Shown here in pieces: positions 6,474-14,394 of a stretch of 14,545 nt of DNA (position 1 is its first letter; the number at the start of each line of letters is the position of its first letter). Source of the stretch: DATKZS01 sp035527835 [NCBI: bacterium] (GTDB lineage Bacteria; RBG-13-61-14). The notes under the pieces were generated by a model. It saw only the letters and a list, made by a program, of their open reading frames with translations, had not been told where the DNA came from and did not search any database. Position numbers and translations under genes: made by a program. Location of the stretch: the NCBI GenBank assembly GCA_035527835.1, contig DATKZS010000051.1, positions 1 to 14,545 of the forward strand, in the 5' to 3' direction.

Positions 6474-8030
6474 ATGATAATGCTCGACGACATCCCGAGA
6501 AAGCACGCCAAGCTCGACCCGGAGTTCGAGTGCCTGGTGTTCGAGGAGCACCGCCTCACCTGGCGCCGGCTCGATGAGCGGGTGGACCGCCTGGCCAACG
6601 GCCTCATCGCCCTGGGGATCAAGCCCGGCGAGCACCTGGCCATCCTGGCCCAGAACAGCCACCGCTTCATGGAGTATTATTACGCGTGCGCCCGGGCGGG
6701 GATCGTGGCGGTCCCTCTCAACTGGCGGCTTGCGCCTGACGAGCTGCATTACATTTTGGACCATTCCGAGGCCGTGGCTCTGCTCACGGGCGCGGAGTAT
6801 ATCGAAACGGCCAAGACGCTTCGGCCGAAGCTCCCGCGCCTCCGGCATTACCTCTCCCTGGACGGTCCGGTTGAGGGCATGCGGGATTACGAGGCGCTCC
6901 TGGCCTCTGCTTCGCCCTCGCCCCATTACGGTCCGCGCGACGAGAACGCCATGTTCATCCTGATGTACACCGGCGGCACCACCGGCCTGCCCAAGGGCGT
7001 GATGCTGTCGAACCGCAACGTGCTGACCGCGGCGCTGGGCTGCCTTTTCACCATGCGGATTACCAAGGACGACAGCACCATCGCCATCCTGCCGCTGTTC
7101 CACATCGCCTTCTGGCCCGTTACCGTGGTGCACTTCATGGGCTCGAAGGCGGTGATCAGCAAGAAATTCGACCTGGCCTACGTGCTCGAAACCATCCAGA
7201 ATGAACGCTGCACCCACGTCAACATGGTCCCCACCATCGCCGGCTTCCTGCTCATGTTCCCGGACCTCGACCAGTACGACCTCACCAGCCTGCGCGCCAT
7301 CACCTATGCCGGCTCGCCCATGCCCTTCGAGCTCCTGATGAAGCTCAAGGAGAAATTCCCCGACCTCGACCTCGGCCAGGGCTACGGGCTTACCGAGGCC
7401 GCGCCCACCGTGGCCATCCTCGACCAGTTCGACCACCGGCGCATCGAGACCGAGCTCGGCCGGCGGCGGCTGGCCAGCGCCGGCCGCGAGTGCCTGGTCA
7501 CCGAGGTCCGGGTGATGAACGAGGAAGGCGGCCAGGTGAAGCCGGGAGCGATCGGAGAAATCTGCGCCCGGGGCGCCAACGTCATGCTGGGCTACTGGAA
7601 GAACCCGGAGCTTACCGCCGAGACCTTAAAAGACGGCTGGCTGCACACCGGCGACATGGCCACGATTGACGAGGACGGCTATATCTACATTGTGGACCGC
7701 AAGAACGACATGATTATTTCCGGGGGCGAGAACGTGTATCCGCGCGAGGTGGAGGACGTGATCTACAAGCATCCGGCCGTGATGGAGGCCGCGGTGGTGG
7801 GAGTGCCCGATCCCACCTGGGGCGAGGCGGTGAAGGCCGTGGTCGTGCTCAAGCCCGGACAGAGCGCCACCGAGGAAGAGATCATCGCGCTGTGCAAGCA
7901 GCACCTGGCCGGCTATAAAAAACCCAAGAGCGTCGAGTTCGCGTCGAGCCTGCCCAAGACGGCCATCGGCAAGATCCTGCGCCGCGAGGTCAAGGCGCCG
8001 TATTGGATCGGCAAAAGCAAGAGAGTATGA
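6474..8030 (+). CDS. Acyl-CoA synthetase (AMP-forming)
   Basis: A 518-residue class I adenylate-forming enzyme of typical length. The phosphate-binding loop MYTGGTTGLPKG (164-175), the A5 motif GYGLTEA (303-309), the hinge and A8 region GWLHTGD and DRKNDMIISGGENVYPREVE (388-427) and the C-terminal catalytic Lys500 in LPKTAIGK are all intact. It should convert a carboxylic acid, ATP and CoA into acyl-CoA, AMP and pyrophosphate, which would be the entry step for the dehydrogenase and hydratase encoded upstream. The acid cannot be predicted. AGAGGA (6461-6466) precedes the ATG at 6474; a second ATG two codons later is a possible alternative. Its stop overlaps the start of the next gene. Confidence 0.93.
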   Translation: MIMLDDIPRKHAKLDPEFECLVFEEHRLTWRRLDERVDRLANGLIALGIKPGEHLAILAQNSHRFMEYYYACARAGIVAVPLNWRLAPDELHYILDHSEAVALLTGAEYIETAKTLRPKLPRLRHYLSLDGPVEGMRDYEALLASASPSPHYGPRDENAMFILMYTGGTTGLPKGVMLSNRNVLTAALGCLFTMRITKDDSTIAILPLFHIAFWPVTVVHFMGSKAVISKKFDLAYVLETIQNERCTHVNMVPTIAGFLLMFPDLDQYDLTSLRAITYAGSPMPFELLMKLKEKFPDLDLGQGYGLTEAAPTVAILDQFDHRRIETELGRRRLASAGRECLVTEVRVMNEEGGQVKPGAIGEICARGANVMLGYWKNPELTAETLKDGWLHTGDMATIDEDGYIYIVDRKNDMIISGGENVYPREVEDVIYKHPAVMEAAVVGVPDPTWGEAVKAVVVLKPGQSATEEEIIALCKQHLAGYKKPKSVEFASSLPKTAIGKILRREVKAPYWIGKSKRV

Positions 8031-9151
8031 GCATGAAATCGGCCGAGCGCATACAGGCTGTCGTGGACTTGGAACGGCCCGACCGGGTCGCGCTGGCCCC
8101 GCTTATTGACCACTTCGCGGCCACTTATGCGGGCTGTACCAATGCCGATCTCATGACCGACGGTGAAACGCGCATCCAGGCCGTGCTCAAGACCATGCGC
8201 GAGCTGGGGCCCTGGGACATGACCTTTATCGCGGACACCGCCAACGCCTTCCTTTTGAAGATCGGGGTCCTGGCCCGGCTCCGCCTTCCCGGCCGCGAGC
8301 TGCCGGCGAACGAGGTCCACCAGTTCGTGGAAAGCGAGTTCCTGAAACCCGAGGATTACGACCGCCTCATCAAGCACGGCTTCTTCCGGTTCATGATGGC
8401 GGCGGCGGGCAGGAACCATCCGGAGCTGGCATTCGGCAAGGGCATTCCCCGCACCATCTACTCCCTGTTCGAGATGCGCCGGCACCGCAAAATGGTGGAG
8501 CGGGCGGGCGCGGTCATGGCCGCGGGCTTCATTCATCCGGGTCCGCTGTTCGAGGCGTTTTCCTTCGGACGCGGCCTGGGACCGATCAGCCTGGACCTCT
8601 ATGACCGGCCCGACAAGCTCAAGGCCGCGAGCAAGGCCTGGGCCAAGGCCTCCACCCGCATGGCCATCGCCTGCGCCCGGTTCATCGGCGCGCCGCGCAT
8701 CTTCATCGGCCTCTCCCGCTCGTCTCCGGCCACCATCTCGCCCCGCCACTTCGAGGAGTTCGTCATGCCCGAGCTCGAGTACATGGTGAACACCATTATT
8801 GACGAGGGCATGACCCCGCTGTTGCACTGCGACACCGATTGGAGCAAAGGCTATAATCTGTTCCGGAGACTCCCGGCCAAGAAGTGCATCCTCGAGCTCG
8901 ACGGCTTCTCCGACATCTTCAAGGCCAAGGAGGCGCTGGGCGATCATATGTGTATCATGGGCGACGTGCCGGCGTACCTGCTGGCCTTCGGGAAAAGGGA
9001 CGAGGTGCTGGCCTACTGCAAGCGCTTGATTGAAGAGGTCGGCAAGGGAGGCGGCTTTATTTTGTCGTCGGGCTGTTCCATCCCGGCCAACGCCCGGCCG
9101 GAGAACGTCAAGGCCATGGCCTATGCGGTGGAGGAGTGGGGATGGTATTAA
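8027..9151 (+). CDS. Uroporphyrinogen decarboxylase/MtaA-CmuA superfamily protein
   Basis: The product is 374 residues, a TIM-barrel protein of the UroD superfamily. The C-terminal signature GGGFILSSGCSIPANARPENVKAM (341-364) is that of MtaA-type proteins, with C350 at the place of their third zinc ligand. The first two ligands are normally His-x-Cys; here the strand reads H267-C268-D269. MtaA and CmuA move methyl groups between corrinoid proteins and coenzyme M or related acceptors, but no corrinoid protein is encoded beside it. It is unlikely to be the haem enzyme HemE, given the catabolic operon and the MtaA-like tail. ATG 8027 overlaps the preceding stop (ATGA) and implies coupling; ATG 8033 is an alternative. 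The reaction is unknown. Confidence 0.78.
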   Translation: MSMKSAERIQAVVDLERPDRVALAPLIDHFAATYAGCTNADLMTDGETRIQAVLKTMRELGPWDMTFIADTANAFLLKIGVLARLRLPGRELPANEVHQFVESEFLKPEDYDRLIKHGFFRFMMAAAGRNHPELAFGKGIPRTIYSLFEMRRHRKMVERAGAVMAAGFIHPGPLFEAFSFGRGLGPISLDLYDRPDKLKAASKAWAKASTRMAIACARFIGAPRIFIGLSRSSPATISPRHFEEFVMPELEYMVNTIIDEGMTPLLHCDTDWSKGYNLFRRLPAKKCILELDGFSDIFKAKEALGDHMCIMGDVPAYLLAFGKRDEVLAYCKRLIEEVGKGGGFILSSGCSIPANARPENVKAMAYAVEEWGWY

Positions 9152-11289
9152 GGGACAAGTCCGTGGCTGACCGCCGCGTCGTCCGCTCCGCGTGCCGCAT
9201 GTGTCACGGCGTGTGCCAGGTGCTGGTGCACCTGGAAGGGGACCGGGTGGTCAAGGTGGCCGGCGATCCGGCGAGCCCCACCAGCAAGGGTTACATCTGC
9301 CCCAAGGGCGCGGCCTCGGTCGAGCTGCTTTACCACCCGGACCGGCTCCGCTATCCGCTTCAGCGCGCGGGCGAGCGCGGCCAGAACAAGTGGAAGCGCA
9401 TTTCCTGGGACCAGGCGCTCTCTGAAATGGCGGAGAGGTTGGGCCGGATCAAGGACGAGAGCGGGGCCGAATACGTCGGGATGATGCAGGGCACCGGCCG
9501 GCCCTATACCGGGTTCACCACCCGCTTTGCCAACGCCTTCGGCACTCCCAATTTCACGGGCGTGGCCCACGTCTGCTATTTCCCGAGATGGATCGCCAGC
9601 CTGGGCACGGTGGGCCAACTGCCTATCGCCGACGTTTACGGCTTCGGCGGCCGGATGCCGGAATGCGTCGTGCTCTGGGGCTGCAACGTCACCCAGACGG
9701 GCGCTTCCGACGGCATGTGCGGAGGCATGGTCCAGCGCGCCCTCGACCAGGCCAGGAAAGTGATCGTGATAGACCCGCGCCGGACCGGGCCGGCCAAGCG
9801 CGCCGACCACTGGCTCCGGCTCCGGCCCGGCACCGACGGCGCGCTCGCCATCGCCATGCTTCACGTGATCGTCGGCGAGAATCTTTACGACCGCGAGTTC
9901 GTGGAGAAATACACCAGCGGCTTTGACAAGCTCGCCGAGCACGTAAAGCCGTTCACGCCGGAGTGGGCCGCGGCCATCACGCGGCTTACGGCCGATGAGA
10001 TCCGGGCCGCGGCCCGCACTTACGCCGCGGCGCGGCCGGCCTGCATCCAGTGGGGCAACGCCCTGGACATGAGCGCGTCCAATTACCAGACCGCGCGCGC
10101 CATCCTCATTATGAGCGGCATCTGCGGCAACATTGACGCGCCCGGCGGCGACGCGCTGTGGGTGGGGCCGGCGGGCGTCAAGCAGCGCTCCATCTTCCGC
10201 AACCTGGAGGTGGCCGGTCTGCAATTCCTTCCGCCCGAGAAGGCGGCGAAGAGACTCGACGGCGGCAAGTACCCGCTGTGCCCGGCCGTGCATCCGCCCG
10301 CGTTCTGGCGCTCGATCGTGACCGGCGACCCCTACCGCCTCCGGGCCTTCTGGGTGGTGGGATCGAATCCGCTCACCACCATGACCAACACCGCCGACGT
10401 GGAGGCCGGGCTCAAGCTCCTCGAATACACCGTGGTTACGGACCTGTTCCTGACCCCGACCGCGCAGCTCGCCGACCTGGTCCTGCCCGCGGCCTCATGG
10501 CTGGAGCAGGACGAGATAGTCAACATCCATAAAATCTGGTGCGTGCTGGCCCGAAAAAAAGTCGCCCAAATCGGCGAGACCAGGGACGACCGCGAGATCA
10601 TCATCGAGCTCGCGCGAAGGCTGGGACTCACCGCGGCCTTTCCCTGGAAGGACTACCGCGAGTACCTGGAGTGGGTATTGGAGGATTCGGGCCTCGCCTT
10701 CGAGGAATTCTGCGAGCGCGGCATCCTGGCCGGTGAGCAGCGTTATTACAAATACAAGAATTCCGGCTTCGAGACGCCTTCCGGCAAGCTCGAGATTTAC
10801 AACGGCCTGCTCAGCATGCTCGGCCGCGAGCCGCTGCCGGTTTACCGCGAGCCGCCGCTGACGCCGGTGTCCGCGCCCGAGCTGGCAAAAGAGTATCCGT
10901 TGATCCTCACCACCGGCGCGAAGGTCCGGGCGTTCTTTCACTCGGAGGGCCGCCAGCTCGAGTCATTGCGCAAGACCAATCCCGATCCGCTGGTCGAGAT
11001 CCATCCCGACACCGCGCAGCCGCTCAATATTTCCGACGGCGACTGGGTCTGCATCGAGACGCCGCACGGCAAGATCAAGATGCGCGCCCGCCTCACCGAC
11101 ATCGTGGCGCCGGACGTGGTCTCGGCCCAGCACGCCTGGTGGTTCCCGGAGCAGGACCCCCCCGAGTACGGCTACAAGCAATCCACGGTGAACCTGCTCT
11201 TCGGACCCATGGCCTACGACCCCGACACCGGCTCCGAGTCGCTGCGCAGCGCCTTGTGCAAGGTGTACCCGGCAAAGGGAGGCCGCTGA
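9142..11289 (+). CDS. Molybdopterin (Mo/W-bis-MGD) enzyme, stand-alone catalytic subunit
   Basis: A 715-residue member of the complex iron-sulfur molybdoenzyme (DMSO reductase/formate dehydrogenase) family. The N-terminus carries the [4Fe-4S] motif C18-x2-C21-x3-C25-x27-C53-PKG. The metal-ligand position reads HVC145YFPRW, so Mo or W is probably bound by Cys145; the His that follows it in formate dehydrogenases is Tyr here. The C-terminal molydopterin-dinucleotide domain (about 580-700) is present. There is no Tat signal, and no Fe-S or membrane subunit is encoded nearby, so it is cytoplasmic and may act alone, as acetylene hydratase does. The Asp after the second cluster Cys of acetylene hydratase is His22 here, so the same reaction is not expected. 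ATG 9142 is preferred over GTG 9136; it overlaps the preceding gene by ten bases with GAGGAG at 9131-9136. Confidence 0.88.
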   Translation: MVLRDKSVADRRVVRSACRMCHGVCQVLVHLEGDRVVKVAGDPASPTSKGYICPKGAASVELLYHPDRLRYPLQRAGERGQNKWKRISWDQALSEMAERLGRIKDESGAEYVGMMQGTGRPYTGFTTRFANAFGTPNFTGVAHVCYFPRWIASLGTVGQLPIADVYGFGGRMPECVVLWGCNVTQTGASDGMCGGMVQRALDQARKVIVIDPRRTGPAKRADHWLRLRPGTDGALAIAMLHVIVGENLYDREFVEKYTSGFDKLAEHVKPFTPEWAAAITRLTADEIRAAARTYAAARPACIQWGNALDMSASNYQTARAILIMSGICGNIDAPGGDALWVGPAGVKQRSIFRNLEVAGLQFLPPEKAAKRLDGGKYPLCPAVHPPAFWRSIVTGDPYRLRAFWVVGSNPLTTMTNTADVEAGLKLLEYTVVTDLFLTPTAQLADLVLPAASWLEQDEIVNIHKIWCVLARKKVAQIGETRDDREIIIELARRLGLTAAFPWKDYREYLEWVLEDSGLAFEEFCERGILAGEQRYYKYKNSGFETPSGKLEIYNGLLSMLGREPLPVYREPPLTPVSAPELAKEYPLILTTGAKVRAFFHSEGRQLESLRKTNPDPLVEIHPDTAQPLNISDGDWVCIETPHGKIKMRARLTDIVAPDVVSAQHAWWFPEQDPPEYGYKQSTVNLLFGPMAYDPDTGSESLRSALCKVYPAKGGR

Positions 11290-12605
11290 TGAAGCTCCGG
11301 TCAATCGGGATCGCGGTCCTGGCATACGCCCTTGCCGCGGCCTCCGCGCTCCTGGCGGCTTCCAACCCGCAGGACCGCGAGGGCCTGTTTGCCGAGACCG
11401 CGGTCATCATCGTTGGCGCCCAGGCGCCGGCCCTGAATGGAGCGGACATATCCGCCTTGAGTCTGGCCGCGTCCCACGACGGCAGGCTTACCGCCATCCC
11501 CATGCAGGTGGACGAGGTCAGGGACGGCGAGCACGTGTTCGCGTGGGTGAGCCCCAAGGGCCGGGAAAAGGGCCTGCACGATAGGGACGTGGACAACGGC
11601 CGGCTCGACGCCGATGACGAGATCGTGTTCATGGCCCGGGACCTGGGCCCGCGCGCGGAGCCGGTCCAGGAAACCGGCGCGGCCAAGGCCGTCGAGCTAT
11701 CCGTGACCGATCCCGCCTCCGGCCGGACCGCTTACGCTTACCTCCTGCTCAACTCCAAGCTGCCCCGCTGCCAGCACGATTATGTCAAGATGGACATCTC
11801 CGGGGAAAGGCTCCACATCGAGACCGAACGCTACCAGTTCTCGCAACAGGCGGACCTGGGCTATTTTGATGAGCTTCGGGTCCGGACCGCGAACGGAAAT
11901 TTCACCCCCGACCTGGTGGTCCGGAACCAGACGCCGGGCGTGCTCAAGGTCAAGGTCATCGGTCTCACCGGCGAGGTGGACTTTTACGATCTCATCCGGG
12001 GCGAGACCATCGCCACCAAGGACGGGCCGGTGCGCGCGCTGTGGCGGGCCGCCGGCGGCGCCGACTTCGGCGTGTTCCGGATCAAGGGCCAAGGCGGGAC
12101 CGAGCAGCACTATTACTTTAACCGCATGGACCAGCCGGTGATGATGGACATCCCCTTCGACTTCAACTCCGTCCTCTCTTCGTTCGTGATCCGCGGGACC
12201 GTGGTGCTGGACCCCAAGGTCCTGCCCCTCACCTACTACGATGTTTCCCATCGCCAAGGCGTTATCCTGGACGGGGTCCCGGATTCCCCGGACGGGCCCT
12301 TGATCGGCCGCGACGCCCGCGACTGGTGCGTGGGCAGCGGACGCGGCATGAGCGTGTATTACATCGTGCACTTTCCCGACGAATGGAAGAAAACTCTTAA
12401 ACAAGTGTCCTTTGTGGACGACGGTCCCGGCCGCTCCGAAGGAGGTTCGCAGTTCGGCGATATGGTTGACCTCCTCACCAGGGGACTGCACCAATACATG
12501 GTCCGCTTCTATATCGTGCCGCATGAGTTTAAATGGGGCGATGAGAAAAATATCGAGGACATGGCGGGAGACAAGCTTCAGGTGTCATGCGCTGAAGTGC
12601 CTTGA
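11289..12605 (+). CDS. Secreted protein of unknown function
   Basis: I do not recognise this 438-residue protein. Residues 1-24 form a Sec signal peptide: a Lys/Arg start, a hydrophobic Ala/Leu core, and a likely cut near Ala-Ala-Ser. No later membrane span is evident, so a periplasmic product is expected. The mature part is rich in beta-strand-like segments and polar Asp/Gly turns, with DVDNGRLDADDEIVFMARDLG (about 98-118) suggesting a carbohydrate- or Ca-binding-like turn, though no family motif is certain. Only three Cys occur in the mature part, with no CxxCH haem site. The start is the ATG at 11289, which overlaps the stop of the Mo/W gene (TGATG). It is the only exported product of the operon, so a role in substrate binding or envelope contact is possible. 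Confidence 0.8.
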   Translation: MKLRSIGIAVLAYALAAASALLAASNPQDREGLFAETAVIIVGAQAPALNGADISALSLAASHDGRLTAIPMQVDEVRDGEHVFAWVSPKGREKGLHDRDVDNGRLDADDEIVFMARDLGPRAEPVQETGAAKAVELSVTDPASGRTAYAYLLLNSKLPRCQHDYVKMDISGERLHIETERYQFSQQADLGYFDELRVRTANGNFTPDLVVRNQTPGVLKVKVIGLTGEVDFYDLIRGETIATKDGPVRALWRAAGGADFGVFRIKGQGGTEQHYYFNRMDQPVMMDIPFDFNSVLSSFVIRGTVVLDPKVLPLTYYDVSHRQGVILDGVPDSPDGPLIGRDARDWCVGSGRGMSVYYIVHFPDEWKKTLKQVSFVDDGPGRSEGGSQFGDMVDLLTRGLHQYMVRFYIVPHEFKWGDEKNIEDMAGDKLQVSCAEVP

Positions 12606-12641
12606 ACGAAAAGCTGGCAACCATCTCCGATGAAAAGATTA

Positions 12642-12716
12642 TTAACAAGGATATTCAGGATTTCCAGGATAATTTCCGGTTTCCTTGATCCTGAACATCC
12701 TGAATATCCTTGTTAA
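12642..12716. repeat. 75-base inverted repeat with a perfect 20-bp arm, GGAT family
   Basis: The arm at 12642-12661 (TTAACAAGGATATTCAGGAT) is perfectly complementary to 12697-12716. Pairing continues imperfectly inward, leaving a loop of about 16 bases. Within each arm GGAT recurs every nine bases. It begins 36 bases after the stop of the secreted-protein gene. An RNA copy would form a very stable hairpin and might end or punctuate the operon transcript, but no T-tract follows the right arm. Confidence 0.85.
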
Positions 12717-12774
12717 AAATTCTTGGCGGGGTTATTAAACCGCCTCTAGTGGCCGGGGCTCGCGCCCGATTTAC

Positions 12775-12781
12775 AAGGAGG
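12775..12781 (+). promoter_or_regulatory. Shine-Dalgarno of the amidohydrolase gene
   Basis: AAGGAGG lies seven bases before the ATG at 12789. The upstream 60 bases show no convincing promoter, so whether the gene is transcribed separately cannot be decided from sequence. Confidence 0.8.
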
Positions 12782-12788
12782 AATTAAA

Positions 12789-13793
12789 ATGGCGATGGAA
12801 TTTGAAAAGGACGACTATTTCAAGATTGACCCCGAGGCCCATCTCATCGGCGACATGGGACCCATCAACCATTTTCCCGGCGTCCAGATGTGGTGGCGCG
12901 CCATCGCCAGCATCACCCGGCCGCTGATCATGGGATCGCCGCCGGAAAGTCTGGCCATGCTGGAGCCGCGCGAGATGGTCAAGAACCACGATCCCGCAAA
13001 CCTCCTCTGGTCCATGGACCGGTACGGCGTGGACGTGGCCTGCCTTTTGCCCGAGTCCATGATGGACACCACCGGCTACACCTCCCGCTGGGTCAGCAAC
13101 GGCGAGATGGCCAAGGTGGTCGAGTCCAATCCCTCGCGCTTCATGTATCAGCCCAACGTCTCGCCCATCAAGCACAAGGGCCTGGACAACACCATCTGGG
13201 AGCTCGAGTACTGGGTCAAGGAAAAGGGCGCCAGGATTTTCAAGTTCTACCCGCCGGAGGACACTTTCATCAACGATCCCGACCTCTGGCCCTTTTATAA
13301 AAAGGCCGAGGAGCTGGGCATCGTGCTCGACATCCACACCGGCTTCTGCTGGGTCCCGCCCGGAAAGTCAAAGCACGCGCTGCCCATCCTGCTCGACGAC
13401 GTGGCCCGCGATTTCCCCGATCTCAAAATCGTCGCCTTCCACATGGGCTACCCTTATTGCGACGACCTCAACATGGTCGCCATGGGTCATCCCAACGTCC
13501 ACGTCTGCCTCTCGCTCCTCTGCCCCTGGGCCGTCTCCGCGCCCCGCAAGTTCGCCAAGATCATCGGCGAGGCCCTGCGCTGGGTCGGACCCGACAAGAT
13601 CATCTGGGGCACGGATTACGCCGGCTTCTCCGCCCAGATCGGCGCCGCGGTCAAGGGCCTCCGCGATTTCCAGATCCCCGAGGACATGCGCTCGGGCTAC
13701 GGCTTCCCCCTCATCACCGGCGAGGACCGCCGCAAAATCTTCGGCCAAAACCTGGCCCGCCTCATGGGCATCGAGACCAAACGAAGGGTCTGA
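12789..13793 (+). CDS. Amidohydrolase-2 (ACMSD-like) family metal-dependent hydrolase or decarboxylase
   Basis: A 334-residue TIM-barrel protein of the amidohydrolase-2 family. The metal ligands are visible: IDPEAHL with Glu16 and His18 (the ExH form of the N-terminal motif), His183 in LDIHTG, His218 in VAFHMG and Asp276 in WGTDYAG. No signal peptide is seen, so it is cytoplasmic. The family includes ACMSD, gamma-resorcylate decarboxylase and other C-C or C-N bond cleaving enzymes with one divalent metal ion. Here it could decarboxylate or hydrolyse a product of the operon. It is separated from the ten-gene block by a 183-base spacer holding a long inverted repeat, so co-transcription is uncertain. 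Product specificity cannot be read. Confidence 0.88.
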   Translation: MAMEFEKDDYFKIDPEAHLIGDMGPINHFPGVQMWWRAIASITRPLIMGSPPESLAMLEPREMVKNHDPANLLWSMDRYGVDVACLLPESMMDTTGYTSRWVSNGEMAKVVESNPSRFMYQPNVSPIKHKGLDNTIWELEYWVKEKGARIFKFYPPEDTFINDPDLWPFYKKAEELGIVLDIHTGFCWVPPGKSKHALPILLDDVARDFPDLKIVAFHMGYPYCDDLNMVAMGHPNVHVCLSLLCPWAVSAPRKFAKIIGEALRWVGPDKIIWGTDYAGFSAQIGAAVKGLRDFQIPEDMRSGYGFPLITGEDRRKIFGQNLARLMGIETKRRV

Positions 13794-13845
13794 ACTCCGC
13801 CCCCCTCGCTCCCGCAAATGCCGGAAGCCGGGTAGAAGACGTTCG

Positions 13846-13878
13846 GGAACGCGGAACCCGGAACGCGGAACGGGGAAG
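13846..13878. repeat. GGAAC heptad repeat, five units
   Basis: GGAAC or GGAAG occurs at 13846, 13853, 13860, 13867 and 13874, exactly seven bases apart, with two variable bases between. It starts 52 bases after the amidohydrolase stop. Confidence 0.8.
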
Positions 13879-13918
13879 AAGCAATGGTGCGCGCGATGAA
13901 TTTTTGAGCATTGACCAT

Positions 13919-13937
13919 TGGCCGCAATTCCAGGCCA
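13919..13937. repeat. Isolated GGCC hairpin unit
   Basis: TGGCC (13919-13923) and GGCCA (13933-13937) flank a nine-base loop ending in TTCCA. It is the same unit as the array at 14025-14156, lying about 90 bases before it, followed by the same CGGAAG flank that follows the last array unit. Confidence 0.65.
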
Positions 13938-14024
13938 CGGAAGCCTTTCCCCCGAAAATATTTTGCCCGGCTCAACACGGCCTGCAATAAAATCGAGTAG
14001 TTGCCGATCCGAGGCCCAATTTCT

Positions 14025-14156
14025 GTGGCCCAGAGTCCGGGCCGCGAAACCCCTTTCGTGGCCCAACTCCCGGCCTCCCGCGGCCCAATGTCCAGGCCAC
14101 CCGCGGCCCAACATACAGGCCGCGAAAAGGCCTCCGTGTCCCAGCGTCCAGGCCAC
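14025..14156. repeat. Array of five interspersed GGCC palindromes
   Basis: Five small palindromes begin at 14025, 14058, 14080, 14103 and 14136, giving spacings of 33, 22, 23 and 33 bases. The consensus is GYGGCC, a nine-base loop like CARNRTCCA, then GGCCRC. Arm changes are often compensated or wobble pairs (GTGGCC with GGCCGC, GCGGCC with GGCCGC), which points to selection for pairing. The second unit has a shorter loop and a degraded right arm, and the fifth has one mismatch. This looks like a REP/BIME-type palindromic cluster, not a CRISPR array, because the spacers are too short and repeat-like. Confidence 0.8.
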
Positions 14157-14236
14157 GGAAGGTCGCGCCAAAATCCCCGCTTTTGACCCCATTGTTGAAC
14201 ACGGCTCTCCACTTTTTTTTGATACTTCAAGAATAA

Positions 14237-14312
14237 TAAACAAGGATGTCAAGGATTTTAAGGATAAATTCCAAAATCCTCTTATCCTGTTCATCCTGTA
14301 TATCCCTGTTAA
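14237..14312. repeat. Second GGAT-family inverted repeat, imperfect 31-base arms
   Basis: Arms 14237-14267 and 14282-14312 are complementary at about 22 of 31 positions with a 14-base loop. GGAT recurs every nine bases in each arm. The left arm aligns base for base with the inverted repeat at 12642, so the two are copies of one family located on both sides of the amidohydrolase gene. Confidence 0.8.
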
Positions 14313-14320
14313 CCCTCTTC

Positions 14321-14394
14321 AACCCCAAACCCCAAACCTTTCTTCCCCTCCCCTCTTAAACCACAAACCCCAAACCTCAAACCTCAAACCTTTT
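14321..14394. repeat. C-rich CAAACCY heptads
   Basis: Runs of the seven-base unit CAAACCC/CAAACCT occupy 14321-14340 and 14358-14394, split by a pyrimidine stretch. The complementary strand is G-rich and telomere-like in look (GGTTTGG units). Confidence 0.75.

Noticed and set aside
5030-6670. Long minus-strand open frame of 546 codons opposite the OYE-like gene
   Set aside because: It is antisense to a gene with clear family motifs, has a His/Gly/Val/Leu-rich composition typical of the complement of GC-rich codons, and no ribosome binding site. Similar antisense frames at 3879-4877, 6420-7436, 7913-8947 and 9148-10293 are rejected for the same reason.
11139-11288. Upstream extension of the secreted protein
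   Set aside because: It would overlap the Mo/W gene by 150 bases and bury the signal peptide; the ATG at 11289 places the signal peptide at the N-terminus.
12642-12716. Classical rho-independent terminator
   Set aside because: The hairpin is strong, but its right arm is followed by A-rich sequence, with no T-tract, so a standard intrinsic terminator cannot be claimed on the + strand.
14025-14156. CRISPR array
   Set aside because: Repeats are about 21 bases with only 1-12 bases between them, and the intervening sequence is not unique spacer-like DNA; no cas gene is nearby.
14213-14220. T8 run as a terminator tail
   Set aside because: No stable stem lies directly before it; the nearest hairpin of the GGCC array ends about 57 bases upstream.
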